This document shows positions 12,987 through 20,288 of a stretch of 29,722 bases of DNA, one piece after another (the first letter of the stretch is position 1; the number at the start of each line of letters is the position of its first letter). The position numbers were made by a program, and so were the translations under genes. This DNA is from a virus, in the IMG/VR virus record IMGVR_UViG_3300009093_000104, positions 1 through 29,722 of that record; one strand, given 5' to 3'. The notes below the pieces were generated by a model, which was not told the origin of the DNA, made no database searches, and saw only the letters and a list, made by a program, of their open reading frames with translations.

Positions 12987-12991
12987 TGTCT
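12976..12991. repeat. Perfect 16-bp palindrome AGACATTGCAATGTCT
   Basis: The palindrome begins four bases past the Q-like gene stop and contains the -35 box of the late promoter candidate. It could bind a dimeric regulator or the Q complex. As RNA it could form a 6-bp hairpin, flanked by A-runs and T-runs on both sides, so a weak bidirectional terminator is the alternative. Confidence 0.6.
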
Positions 12992-12994
12992 TTT

Positions 12995-13693
12995 TTACGC
13001 TGGCTCAGGTTCGCGTGCTACTGCGATCGCGAAAGCCAGCGCAGCACGCGTTTCCGCGTCGTGGATCAGGCTGTAGGCCCAATCGTAAACGGCGCCGACG
13101 CCGCGAAGATATTCCTTCTCCGGGATGCCAAGCTCGATAGCTCGCGCCTTCTTCGATTGTGGGCGCTTGCCGGTGCCTTCACATGCGTCGCACTGGCGCT
13201 TGAGCTGATTGGTTACGCGCTCGCCGCGACCGTTGCATTCCCAGCACAGGCGCGGGGATCGTATTTCCTTGATAATGGCGTCGAACATCCGGCAGTAGGC
13301 CATCGAGTTCCATTTCCAGCATCGCCCATTCGCGCGACTGACTACGATCTCGCAGTTGCGCAGGATTTCTCTGTCCGCCGGTGTGATGCGACCCTTCGCC
13401 GCGGCGGCGCATTGGGCGATGTTCAACTCCAGGCGCGCGGCAACCGCTTCCCGTTCGCGCCTGGCGTATTCGATGACGATCCGGTTCATGGCATCGCGCG
13501 CAACGTCCTGGTGCGTTCGGATTGCGCCGTCTGGCCACCAGCAAGCGCAGAACACATCCCGCGCAAAATGGTCTTGGATCATCCCCAGCGCGCCGGCGAT
13601 ATCGATGTTCGTCAGTTCTGGAACCCCGCCGCGCCCCATTTCGTAGCGCACGGCCGGCACGTTCAGACGTGCAATCAGCTCACGGACATTCAT
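12995..13693 (-). CDS. Late antiterminator, Q-like, with zinc motif
   Basis: This is a 232-aa protein starting MNVRELIARLNVPAVRYEMG. A helical N-terminal part (ITPADREILRNCEIVVSRAN near 103-122) precedes a DnaJ-like double zinc motif: C150-x2-C153 in CWECNGRG and C168-x2-C171 in CDACEGTG. Lambda Q has the same CxDCxGTG...CxRCxGxG signature and a similar helical C-terminus. Q joins RNA polymerase near pR' and makes it pass the late terminators, which turns on lysis and head genes. Here the gene is the last early minus-strand gene and lies directly before the promoter-terminator pair, as expected. Sequence similarity is confined to the zinc region, so the name rests on motif plus position. Confidence 0.8.
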   Translation of the reverse strand: MNVRELIARLNVPAVRYEMGRGGVPELTNIDIAGALGMIQDHFARDVFCACWWPDGAIRTHQDVARDAMNRIVIEYARREREAVAARLELNIAQCAAAAKGRITPADREILRNCEIVVSRANGRCWKWNSMAYCRMFDAIIKEIRSPRLCWECNGRGERVTNQLKRQCDACEGTGKRPQSKKARAIELGIPEKEYLRGVGAVYDWAYSLIHDAETRAALAFAIAVAREPEPA

Positions 13694-13913
13694 TCGCTTC
13701 CCCTATCGTCGCGTTGTCGAGTTTGAATGTCGGCTCGCGCATGTCGCGCGTGCACGTCCAGAAGTTGCGGCCTATGGCGCCGCTGCAGATGGCCTTGCCG
13801 AACACGACCGTCCGATTCGCGCAATGTGCGCACGGATCGCGCAGCACAATCGATCGGATGCGACCGCATATGCGGCGCTCGACCGATCGTTCCGGAGTCG
13901 TGTACTCGCTCAC
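13680..13913 (-). CDS. Small Cys-rich nin-region protein (77 aa)
   Basis: The gene starts with GTG at 13913, overlapping the resolvase stop as GTGA, and ends 14 bases inside the Q-like gene. The protein begins VSEYTTPERSVERRICGRIR and has a CAHC pair within DPCAHCANRTVVFGKAICSG, then NFWTCTRDMREPTFKLD. Four or five Cys arranged as C-C-x2-C-C could bind one zinc. I do not know the family. The coupling to both neighbours and the protein-like composition support it, while a longer upstream extension is only a shadow of the resolvase gene. Confidence 0.72.
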   Translation of the reverse strand: MSEYTTPERSVERRICGRIRSIVLRDPCAHCANRTVVFGKAICSGAIGRNFWTCTRDMREPTFKLDNATIGEANECP

Positions 13914-14413
13914 GCGGCGGCCTGCAGTGCGTTTAGGTTCGTCTCCGCTGCAGTGACCGCGACGGCGAGCGCCGGCCAGACGTGCGACTTGATGCCGTAT
14001 GTCGGACCTGGCGCTTTCTTCGTTCCGGCCGGCCCGAGCAGATCGATCAAGCGCTGGCGAATGTGCGGGTCTTTCGCGCGCGGCGAGCCGCAAAGATGCA
14101 GCTTCACGTCCTTGCGGTAGATCAGTCGGACGCTGCCGATGTAGTCCGGCGCTTCGATGGCCCATTGCTCGATGAATCGGCCAATCCAGACGCACGTTTC
14201 AAACACTTCCTTGCCCACCGGCATGCCATAGCTGGCGATCATCTCGATCGCGATCAGATCGCACAGCCTGCCGAATTCGCCGCCGCGCGATGCGACGGTC
14301 TCCAGCATTTCGCCGTTGGTGCTGATTCCGCTGGCGACTGGCTTGCCGTTTTCGAGGATGACCCACCCCGATTCGGTCGTGCCGGGATCGATCGCGAGAA
14401 TTCTTATGCCCAT
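13910..14413 (-). CDS. RuvC-like Holliday-junction resolvase
   Basis: I chose the ATG at 14413 (MGIRILAIDPGTTESGWVIL), giving 167 aa. The RNase H-like fold motifs are visible: D9 in LAIDPGTTESGW, E57 in LIAIEMIAS, and a C-terminal helix TYGIKSHVWPALAVAVTAAE where RuvC has its last acidic residues. Phage RuvC-like enzymes cut branched replication or recombination intermediates before packaging. In lambda-like nin regions this job is done by Rap/NinG or RusA; here a RuvC type takes the place. The order of catalytic acids at the C-terminus is not fully clear by eye, so activity is inferred. It overlaps the YbcO-like gene by 10 bases. Confidence 0.85.
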   Translation of the reverse strand: MGIRILAIDPGTTESGWVILENGKPVASGISTNGEMLETVASRGGEFGRLCDLIAIEMIASYGMPVGKEVFETCVWIGRFIEQWAIEAPDYIGSVRLIYRKDVKLHLCGSPRAKDPHIRQRLIDLLGPAGTKKAPGPTYGIKSHVWPALAVAVTAAETNLNALQAAA

Positions 14414-14781
14414 GGCCTCGGTACGATTTTGGATGACGTGAGCGCGGTGCCGCGGTGTTGCTTCACCTTCGGCCGGCTCGCCTGTACTTGCATCAGCGCC
14501 CGGAATAGGCGCGGCAGCGTTTTTATGTGCCCGCGTTCCCATGCTTCGAACTTTTCCTCGCGCGTGAGGTTTTTGCCTTGATCGATTTCGTAATGGCAGA
14601 AGGGACAGGCGTGAGCGATAAAGCAATCGTCGGCCTTTACGCTCTTGCCCTTGCCGTGCTTCGCCTGATTGCTGTGCGCGCTTACGCATGGGCCATGCTG
14701 GCAGCCGTCAAGCTCGATGGTGCACGTCTCGCCAGCGGCGAGCGCAAGCAGGTCTGGAGAGCGGAAGCGGTCGGCGCTCAT
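14404..14781 (-). CDS. YbcO-like putative nuclease (DUF1364 family)
   Basis: This 125-aa protein starts MSADRFRSPDLLALAAGETC. It has the YbcO pattern: TCTIELDGCQHGP, SAHSNQAKHGKGKSVKADDC, then a zinc-type CPFCHYEID and a helical end with EAWERGHIKTLPRLFRAL. YbcO of the DLP12 prophage has a beta-beta-metal (HNH-like) fold and is a predicted nuclease of lambdoid nin-like regions. The Cys/His positions needed for a zinc site are present. The C-terminus has a basic tail (QASRPKVKQHRG) that may bind DNA. The start overlaps the DUF1367 stop as ATGA. Confidence 0.83.
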   Translation of the reverse strand: MSADRFRSPDLLALAAGETCTIELDGCQHGPCVSAHSNQAKHGKGKSVKADDCFIAHACPFCHYEIDQGKNLTREEKFEAWERGHIKTLPRLFRALMQVQASRPKVKQHRGTALTSSKIVPRPWA

Positions 14782-15299
14782 GCGTGGCCGTCCTCAATCG
14801 AGGCGATGATTTCAGCCAGTTCGCTTTCTGGCACGCCGTTGCAGACCTTGCGGATGTGTGCGCACACATCGAGCACAAGTTTCTGGAACTCGCTTTGTTC
14901 CATTTCGTCAAACGCGATCGAGCGGGCCTGCTGCGCCTTCACCTTGCCGAGAGGCCCTAGGTCGATCTCGATTTCCTCGCAGCAGGTTCCGCATTCGCGT
15001 TGCATGCGTTTCAATGCGCTATGCGTGTCCTCGGTTTCGTATCCCTCGACGTGATCGACAATAAGCGCGCCGAGCGCGTGCGCCATCTTGTGAAACTTCA
15101 CGTTGCGGCGTTTCTTCAGTTCGCCGCGTAGCTCGCTGCCGACGTAGTATTTGCGGTCACGCATTGCCCTTTGGTCCCATTGCGTGAGCGGGACAAGCGC
15201 GCCGACTTCTTCACCAGTGCCGGGACGCACCAGCTTCTCGACGCGAAAATAAACAGGGCGACGCGGACGCTTGGCCTTCTTGGCGGCTGCGGCTGTCAT
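14778..15299 (-). CDS. DUF1367-like nin-region protein
   Basis: The start is the ATG at 15299 (MTAAAAKKAKRPRRPVYFRV), which overlaps the zinc-protein stop as ATGA; the protein is 173 aa. Recognisable DUF1367 features are the YYVGSELRGELKKRRNVKFH block, in which a phage NinX-like family has a GxxVRG...RN..FHRK pattern, and the closing ARSIAFDEMEQSEFQKLVLD. The central part carries two Cys pairs (RECGTCCEE). The family is common beside NinB/NinG/YbcO genes in lambdoid phages and has no proven role. Context suggests DNA recombination or repair. Confidence 0.72.
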   Translation of the reverse strand: MTAAAAKKAKRPRRPVYFRVEKLVRPGTGEEVGALVPLTQWDQRAMRDRKYYVGSELRGELKKRRNVKFHKMAHALGALIVDHVEGYETEDTHSALKRMQRECGTCCEEIEIDLGPLGKVKAQQARSIAFDEMEQSEFQKLVLDVCAHIRKVCNGVPESELAEIIASIEDGHA

Positions 15300-15487
15300 A
15301 GCGCGTCGAGGTCTCCAGCCAGGCGCGAGGCCAAACAAGCCTTGCAATATCGGCAATGCGCGCCGTTGTGAAGAATCGCAACCGGTTTGCCGCATTCGCA
15401 TCGCGCCGGAACCTGCTTGCGCCTCTGCGGCGCCTCTTGGCGCAGCTCTTCCTCGCGCTCTGTGGCTTGGTCGATCAAGTCGGACAC
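15296..15487 (-). CDS. TraR/DksA-type C4 zinc-finger protein
   Basis: This is a small protein of 63 aa, MSDLIDQATEREEELRQEAP, with an N-terminal helix and a C-terminal C4 finger: CECGKPVAI and CRYCKACLA. That is the C-x-C...C-x2-C-x2-C pattern of phage TraR/DksA-type proteins. Family members of about 70 aa, such as F TraR, bind the RNA polymerase secondary channel and change transcription without ppGpp. Phage versions are often found in nin-like regions. This one lacks the usual second Cys spacing of DksA (CxxC), so zinc binding may be variant. Overlaps on both sides are coupled. Confidence 0.72.
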   Translation of the reverse strand: MSDLIDQATEREEELRQEAPQRRKQVPARCECGKPVAILHNGAHCRYCKACLASRLAGDLDAL

Positions 15488-15663
15488 GCGACCGTCCTTT
15501 GCGCCTTGCGCGCGTGGTACAGCGCACGCATGCGCTCGCGAGCGGCAAGGCGTTCGCAGTCTTTGCAGGAGTGGTGGCGACCATCAGTTGAACGGCGCGG
15601 CCGGCGGTCGTGGTAGAACGCCGCGTCTGATTTCCAGATGCCGCATGTCGAGCAGGATTTCAT
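15475..15663 (-). CDS. Small zinc-ribbon protein (62 aa)
   Basis: The start is the ATG at 15663 (MKSCSTCGIWKSDAAFYHDR), overlapping the methyltransferase stop as ATGA. Two CxxC knuckles, CSTCG near residue 4 and CKDCE near residue 36, are separated by a basic stretch with DGRHHS, and a basic helix (RLAARERMRALYHARKAQR) follows. This is the zinc-ribbon part often found at the N-terminus of phage HNH/endonuclease VII-type enzymes, but the nuclease part is absent. It may bind nucleic acid as an independent small protein, or be the remnant of a longer HNH gene. Confidence 0.7.
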   Translation of the reverse strand: MKSCSTCGIWKSDAAFYHDRRPRRSTDGRHHSCKDCERLAARERMRALYHARKAQRTVACPT

Positions 15664-16544
15664 GCGGCTTGCTCCGCACCAAACATATCGGACTGATTCA
15701 GCGCAGCGCCAAGATTGAGAGCTGCCTGCCGGTAATAGCTGGCCTTCAATTCCACGCCGACAAATTTGCGGCCCATTTGTAACGAGACGTAACCCTCGGA
15801 GCCGATGCCGGCGAACGGACTCAGCACCACGTCGCCGGGATTCGTCCACAGGTCAACGCCGCGCCGAATTACTTCTAACTGCAACGGGCAGATATGGCGC
15901 TCGTCGTCATGCTCGCGTGCGCTACGGAATTGCAGCGTGTCGCTCGGGTCGATATCCATCCATACCGGAGAGGCGACCTGTTGCCACTTGTCTACCGGAT
16001 ACTGCGATGGATCGTGCGTCACGCGGTCGATCTGCTCGCCCGGCGTGCGTACCGTCACAAGGTAATCAGGGATGCCTTGACGTGACATTGCCGCATTGCC
16101 GCGCACGGTTTTGTGCAGCAGCCCTAGCGCCTTCGTGCGCTGCATGGCCGTTACCGGGTCTTTCCAGATGCATACTTCGCTGGCGTAGATGAAGCCCTTC
16201 GCCTGGAAGGAGCGAATCAGATCTCCGCGAAAATCTTTCAAGCCAATGTAGCCATCGCGCTCTTTGCTCGTCGGCATCAACATGCAGTGAAACGAGACAT
16301 TGCGGCCCGGCTTCATCACGCGGCGCAATTCCTCGATCAGATGGCCGAAGTGCTCGAAAAACTCGCCATCGTTGCGGCAGTTGCCCATGTCGCGTGGAGA
16401 GTTTGAATATGTATACAATGACGCAAATGGCGGACTGAATATAGAATAGTCCATGCTGCGCTCAGGCAATCCGCGCAGGGCTTCAACGCAGTCGCCGTGG
16501 ATGAGCGTCCAGCCTTCGCCGATCGATTGATCAAGGGAATTCAT
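15660..16544 (-). CDS. DNA methyltransferase, beta-class N4-cytosine/N6-adenine type
   Basis: I chose the ATG at 16544 (MNSLDQSIGEGWTLIHGDCV), which overlaps the helicase stop as ATGA; 294 aa. The catalytic motif IV is SPPF at residues 37-40, preceding the SAM-binding motif I (LSPFAGIGSEG, around 245), so the order is permuted as in beta-class enzymes. SPP[YF] is found in both N4mC and some N6mA enzymes, so the target base is not determined. The region between (YIGLKDFRGDLIRSF, CIWKDPVTAMQRTKALG) carries the target-recognition part. No restriction endonuclease lies beside it. Coupling to an SNF2-like helicase suggests a protective or counter-defence pair rather than ordinary restriction-modification. 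Confidence 0.92.
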   Translation of the reverse strand: MNSLDQSIGEGWTLIHGDCVEALRGLPERSMDYSIFSPPFASLYTYSNSPRDMGNCRNDGEFFEHFGHLIEELRRVMKPGRNVSFHCMLMPTSKERDGYIGLKDFRGDLIRSFQAKGFIYASEVCIWKDPVTAMQRTKALGLLHKTVRGNAAMSRQGIPDYLVTVRTPGEQIDRVTHDPSQYPVDKWQQVASPVWMDIDPSDTLQFRSAREHDDERHICPLQLEVIRRGVDLWTNPGDVVLSPFAGIGSEGYVSLQMGRKFVGVELKASYYRQAALNLGAALNQSDMFGAEQAA

Positions 16545-17929
16545 GCGGCCTCCGATTGAAGCCATGCCGGCGCAATGATTGGCTTGGCGGGAAGATATGG
16601 ATTCGTATCGCGCACCATGCCGAGCACGGATTGCTGGACGGATGCGAGCGTTTCGGCCGATAGCGCGTCGGCCATGACTTTGGCGTCGGCTTCCTTGCGC
16701 TTGAGGTTGGCGGCTATCGCGCCTTCCAACTCGCTGGCGAACAGATGGACGTGAACTTCGCGTTGCTGCCCAAAGCGCCAGCATCGGCGCACGGCCTGGT
16801 AATAGGATTCCCACGAGTCAGTCACGCCGACGAACGCGACGCGGGCGCAGTGCTGCCAGTTCAATCCCCAACCGGCGATTTTGCTTTTTGTGACCAGCAC
16901 GCAGATTTTGTCGTCAGCAAAATCGCGTAGCCGTTGCTCTTTGACTTCCGCATCATCGGAACCTGCCACTTGCACCGCTCCATCGATTGCCGCAGTCAGC
17001 GCGTCGCCCTCGTCGTTCAGATCGCACCAAACGATCCACGGCTGCTTATCGGCGTTGACCATCGCAGCACACGCTGCAACGCGATTGTTCATGCTGGCGC
17101 GGCGTGCGTCGCGGCGCTCGGACATGCTCGACGCCTCAAGCGCGAACAGCATGCCGTCAGACGCTTGCATTTCCGTTTCGACGTGATGCTCGGAAACCGT
17201 CAGGGGCGGCAGGATGTACGCACCGTCATCGAATCCGAGATCGGATGGCTTGCGCACCATTGCCGCCCACGAAGCCATCCATCGCCAGAACATCGCGCGG
17301 GCGTGACCCTTGAGTCGCCAGTCCTGCGTTTTGGCCGCGTCGTGAACGAAGTACTCGGCGAGCATTTCCGTCTGTGTGCAGATGCCGAGGAATTCGGCGT
17401 GCGTGCCCAGTTCGGTCCAGTCGTTTGGCGCTGGCGTCGCGGTCGCGCACAGTTTGAACGGCGTGTCGCGGAACGCCTCAAGCAACGCCTTAAGAGTCTT
17501 GGACGTGTGATGCTTGATGATGCTCGACTCGTCCAGAACTATCGCGCCAAACCGCGAGCAATCGAACTTGTGCAAGCGATCGTAGTTCGTGATGTTGATC
17601 CCTGATCGCACGTCGTCTGCCTCGCGGCAGTGAGTCACGCTCAGTCCCATCACATCGCCTTCGCGCACAGTCTGTGCGGCGACCGCCAGCGGGGCCAGAA
17701 TCAAAACATCATGCCCGGCGTGACGATGAATCGCGTCAGACCACGCCAGCTCAATTCGGGTTTTCCCTAGACCTGTGTCCGCGAACACTGCAGCGCGACC
17801 GCGACGCAAAGCCCACTCGACCAGCACACGCTGATGGTCGAACAGCACGCCGTCGATGATCGTGAACGTTTCCAGTCCGGTCGGCGGAACGGATGACAAC
17901 TTGCGCGCGATGAAGTCGTTGTAGCTCAC
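16541..17929 (-). CDS. SNF2-like superfamily 2 helicase/translocase
   Basis: This is a 462-aa SF2 protein starting with GTG at 17929. Motifs in order are Q-like LFDHQRVLVEWA; motif I ADTGLGKT (residues 50-57); Ia LILAPLAVAAQT; II VLDESS (131-136, DESx instead of DEAH); III CATATPAPNDW; IV around KQPWIVWCDLNDEG; V SKIAGWGLNWQ; and VI YYQAVRRCWRFGQ. The SNF2 subgroup uses ATP to move along double-stranded DNA and usually does not unwind it. Phage members often accompany a nuclease such as VRR-NUC; here the partner is the methyltransferase, coupled by ATGA. No nuclease domain is fused. Confidence 0.92.
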   Translation of the reverse strand: MSYNDFIARKLSSVPPTGLETFTIIDGVLFDHQRVLVEWALRRGRAAVFADTGLGKTRIELAWSDAIHRHAGHDVLILAPLAVAAQTVREGDVMGLSVTHCREADDVRSGINITNYDRLHKFDCSRFGAIVLDESSIIKHHTSKTLKALLEAFRDTPFKLCATATPAPNDWTELGTHAEFLGICTQTEMLAEYFVHDAAKTQDWRLKGHARAMFWRWMASWAAMVRKPSDLGFDDGAYILPPLTVSEHHVETEMQASDGMLFALEASSMSERRDARRASMNNRVAACAAMVNADKQPWIVWCDLNDEGDALTAAIDGAVQVAGSDDAEVKEQRLRDFADDKICVLVTKSKIAGWGLNWQHCARVAFVGVTDSWESYYQAVRRCWRFGQQREVHVHLFASELEGAIAANLKRKEADAKVMADALSAETLASVQQSVLGMVRDTNPYLPAKPIIAPAWLQSEAA

Positions 17930-18114
17930 GCGGCCAGCCTCCCCTGCTGCGGCTTGTTGCGCTCAGCCAGGTAGCGATTCCTGCACGATTGGACGCGGAA
18001 GTCGCGACTAGCATCGTGGCCGTATGTCACCGTCAGTGCGAAGTGCACGAAAACGAATTCCGCTGCGGCCTGTTCGCGCGGTGTGTCGACGTGGCGAGGG
18101 ATCGGCGTTCTCAA
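17926..18114 (-). CDS. Small unknown protein with TTG start (62 aa)
   Basis: The probable start is a TTG at 18114, overlapping the upstream stop as TTGA; the frame then reads LRTPIPRHVDTPREQAAAEF and ends before the helicase start with GTGA coupling. The product is 62 aa, basic, with a central helix (QAAAEFVFVHFALTVTYG) and a basic end (CRNRYLAERNKPQQGR). It is not recognised. A TTG start is unusual, but the four-base overlap is the same device used by its neighbours, and no other start in this frame is convincing. Confidence 0.6.
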   Translation of the reverse strand: MRTPIPRHVDTPREQAAAEFVFVHFALTVTYGHDASRDFRVQSCRNRYLAERNKPQQGRLAA

Positions 18115-18317
18115 GGCGCGAACTCCTCGATGATCGACTCGATTTCGTCCATCGCGCGCTCGCGATCCGCATCGTCCTTCGCTTTGAGAATCGCGTTCGC
18201 CCCTTCGCACGCGGCGAGCAGATAGAGTTCTCTCGCGAACCAGAAGGACGCTTCGCGCGGATGATCGCGTTCGAAGATTGCCCATGCTCCGCGGATCGTT
18301 GTAGCGCTGTCAGACAT
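18111..18317 (-). CDS. Small acidic helical protein (68 aa)
   Basis: The ATG at 18317 (MSDSATTIRGAWAIFERDHP) has a strong ribosome site, GGAGG, 4 bases upstream. The 68-aa product is acidic and mostly helical (EASFWFARELYLLAACEGAN and then DADRERAMDEIESIIEEFAP). No motif is recognised. Small acidic phage proteins of the early region can inhibit host DNA-binding enzymes, but that is only a possibility here. It overlaps both neighbours by a few bases in the replication operon. Confidence 0.65.
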   Translation of the reverse strand: MSDSATTIRGAWAIFERDHPREASFWFARELYLLAACEGANAILKAKDDADRERAMDEIESIIEEFAP

Positions 18318-18465
18318 CTCGCCTCCCGATCGACTTGCCACCTTCCGATGCATAGATCACGCGCGCGTTGAATGGAGGAAGGCCGTCGTTGAAGTCGCGA
18401 TTGAGCGAATCCATTGCGGCGGTCGCGAGCGGGAAGTCGCGGCGGTTGCGTTCGCGCGCACTCAT
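18310..18465 (-). CDS. Small unknown protein (51 aa)
   Basis: The ATG at 18465 (MSARERNRRDFPLATAAMDS) overlaps the primase-helicase stop as ATGA. The 51-aa product has a basic N-terminal helix and a strand-like end (FNARVIYASEGGKSIGRRDV). No family is recognised. It overlaps the next gene by 8 bases, which keeps translation continuous through the operon. Confidence 0.6.
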   Translation of the reverse strand: MSARERNRRDFPLATAAMDSLNRDFNDGLPPFNARVIYASEGGKSIGRRDV

Positions 18466-20288
18466 GCGCTCAGCCTCTGTGCTTCGGCGTCGAGGAGCGT
18501 GAACTCCGTCATCGGTCGCGGCCGGTGATTCGGCGCGCTCAAGAATTGCGTACTCGCAGGATCGAACCATAGGCGGATGACTGGCTCCTCACCGGTTGCG
18601 CGCTGCTTGCTCACGAGCAGCATCGTGTCCGCTTGGTCGCGGTATTTTTCCGGAAGTTCTTCGAGCGGCTGGCCGGCTTGCTGAAGCTTCGCGTTCGCTT
18701 CGGCGAGCGCCTTGATCGCGCGCTCGCGCGGCTTGTTTCGCCATACCTCGATGACCGTGTCGGCCATGTCGGTTATGCCGCCCGAACCCTTGACGCCCAT
18801 CTTGCCGGCTGGCCGATCCTCTCCTTCGCTCTTGCGCATGTGCGCGACGACCGCGATGTGCGTGTTCGTCTCGCGTGCGAAGTCGGTCAGATCCTCGACG
18901 AATTCCTTCTGGCCGGAATAGTCGTCGTCAGCGAAGCCGCACTTCGTCAGGTTGTCGATCAGGAACAGCTCGACCTGATAGCGCCGGCGCGCGTAGCGGA
19001 ACACCTCGAGGATGCGCTTGCCCTTCGCGCGCCCAGCGATATCGAACGCGAACATGCAGGCCGCAAGTTGGCGGTTGATGTGCCGCGCGAATGCCTCGGT
19101 CGGCTTCGCGACTCCGGCGATCTGCCGATTCATCCGCATCAGCCACATCGCCGTGCGGAACTCCATGCTGGCCACGCAACAACGCGTGCCCTGCACTGCC
19201 AGTGCGCCGATGATGTGCGACACCACTGCCGACTTGCCGTGCCCGCTAACGCCCGCCCAGATCGACGTCTCGCCTGGGCGCAGCCGGATCGTGTTGTGCG
19301 TCTTCGGCCACGGCAGCAGCAGGCCGACGTCGACGCGGCTGTATTCGGCAATCACTTCGTCTTCGAAATCACCGACGCTGCGCAGCTCGGCCGGGTCCAG
19401 CGTGCGCGCGCAGCGCATAGATTCGATGATCTCGGCGCGCGTAATGCCTTCCATGAGGCACGCGTTCGCGTCCTTGCGCGGCAGGTTCATCACCTTGCAC
19501 CGCTCGCGGCCTAGGCGCTCGACGAGTTCCGCGATCGCCCTGCGCCCTGCAGGGTCGCCGTCCATCGACAGGTAAATCGTGTCAAAGCGCTCCAGCCGTT
19601 CGTATTCGCGCTCAATCCAGCCGTGCGCGCCGGCGCCGGTCGGCACGCTCAGGCTCGGGAAGCCGTATGCGTGCATCGCAATTGCGTCGAGTTCGCCCTC
19701 GGTGATGCACACCGCGCGCGCGCTCGGCGTCAGCGCCTGCCAGCCGAAGAGGATCGGTTCGCAGTCCGCGTCCGCGCTGAACTGCTTGGGCAACTTGCGG
19801 TACTTCGCGAATACCAACTCATCGCCGACGAGGTACGGGAACATCAGGCGATCGCCGCGGCTCGCGAGCTTGTACGCGCCGATCGACTCGACCGGAATCT
19901 TGCGCACATCGACCAGCCAGCGCATGTGCTCGACGGAAAGCTGGTGCACGCCCCCGCGCGTCGGCTTCTTCCACGTCCGCTTTTCGCGGCTCTGCGGGCG
20001 CTCTTCGGCGATGCCGAGGAACGCCAGCGCTTCACGGCACGCGTCGACCAGCGGCAAATTGCGCACCGCCATCCACAACCCGATGAAGTCGCCCTTCTCG
20101 CTCGTGCTGAAATCGGACCAGACGCCGGCCTTGTCGCCGGTCAGGTGCACGCCTAGGGAATCGCCAGCCTCGCCGGTCAGGCTACCGCAGCGCCATTCGT
20201 GCCCGACGCGCTTGCCATGCGGCAGCAGCTCGCGAACGACGGCTTCCGCCTGGGCGCCGAGCAGCCGCGAGATGTCTGAGGCTCTCAC
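18462..20288 (-). CDS. Replicative primase-helicase (Toprim plus DnaB-like domain)
   Basis: This 608-aa protein joins a primase half to a hexameric helicase half, like T7 gp4. It starts with GTG at 20288, overlapping the O-like gene as GTGA. Residues 30-75 (GHEWRCGSLTGEAGDSLGVH, GVWSDFSTSEKGDFIGL) look like a reduced CHC2-type region, with the zinc residues mostly lost. The Toprim motifs are ITEGELDAIAMHAYG (195-209) and LSMDGDPAGRRA (240-251). The helicase part has Walker A GVSGHGKS (346-353), Walker B LFLIDN (441-446), and VVAHMRK plus KGSGGITDMAD beyond it. It replaces the lambda P/host DnaB route by supplying a helicase of its own. Confidence 0.92.
   Translation of the reverse strand: MRASDISRLLGAQAEAVVRELLPHGKRVGHEWRCGSLTGEAGDSLGVHLTGDKAGVWSDFSTSEKGDFIGLWMAVRNLPLVDACREALAFLGIAEERPQSREKRTWKKPTRGGVHQLSVEHMRWLVDVRKIPVESIGAYKLASRGDRLMFPYLVGDELVFAKYRKLPKQFSADADCEPILFGWQALTPSARAVCITEGELDAIAMHAYGFPSLSVPTGAGAHGWIEREYERLERFDTIYLSMDGDPAGRRAIAELVERLGRERCKVMNLPRKDANACLMEGITRAEIIESMRCARTLDPAELRSVGDFEDEVIAEYSRVDVGLLLPWPKTHNTIRLRPGETSIWAGVSGHGKSAVVSHIIGALAVQGTRCCVASMEFRTAMWLMRMNRQIAGVAKPTEAFARHINRQLAACMFAFDIAGRAKGKRILEVFRYARRRYQVELFLIDNLTKCGFADDDYSGQKEFVEDLTDFARETNTHIAVVAHMRKSEGEDRPAGKMGVKGSGGITDMADTVIEVWRNKPRERAIKALAEANAKLQQAGQPLEELPEKYRDQADTMLLVSKQRATGEEPVIRLWFDPASTQFLSAPNHRPRPMTEFTLLDAEAQRLSA

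Noticed and set aside
12976-12991. Palindrome read as a plus-strand intrinsic terminator because TTTTTT follows
   Set aside because: No plus-strand transcript is expected here and the hairpin has only 6 bp; overlap with the late promoter -35 makes a regulatory role more likely.
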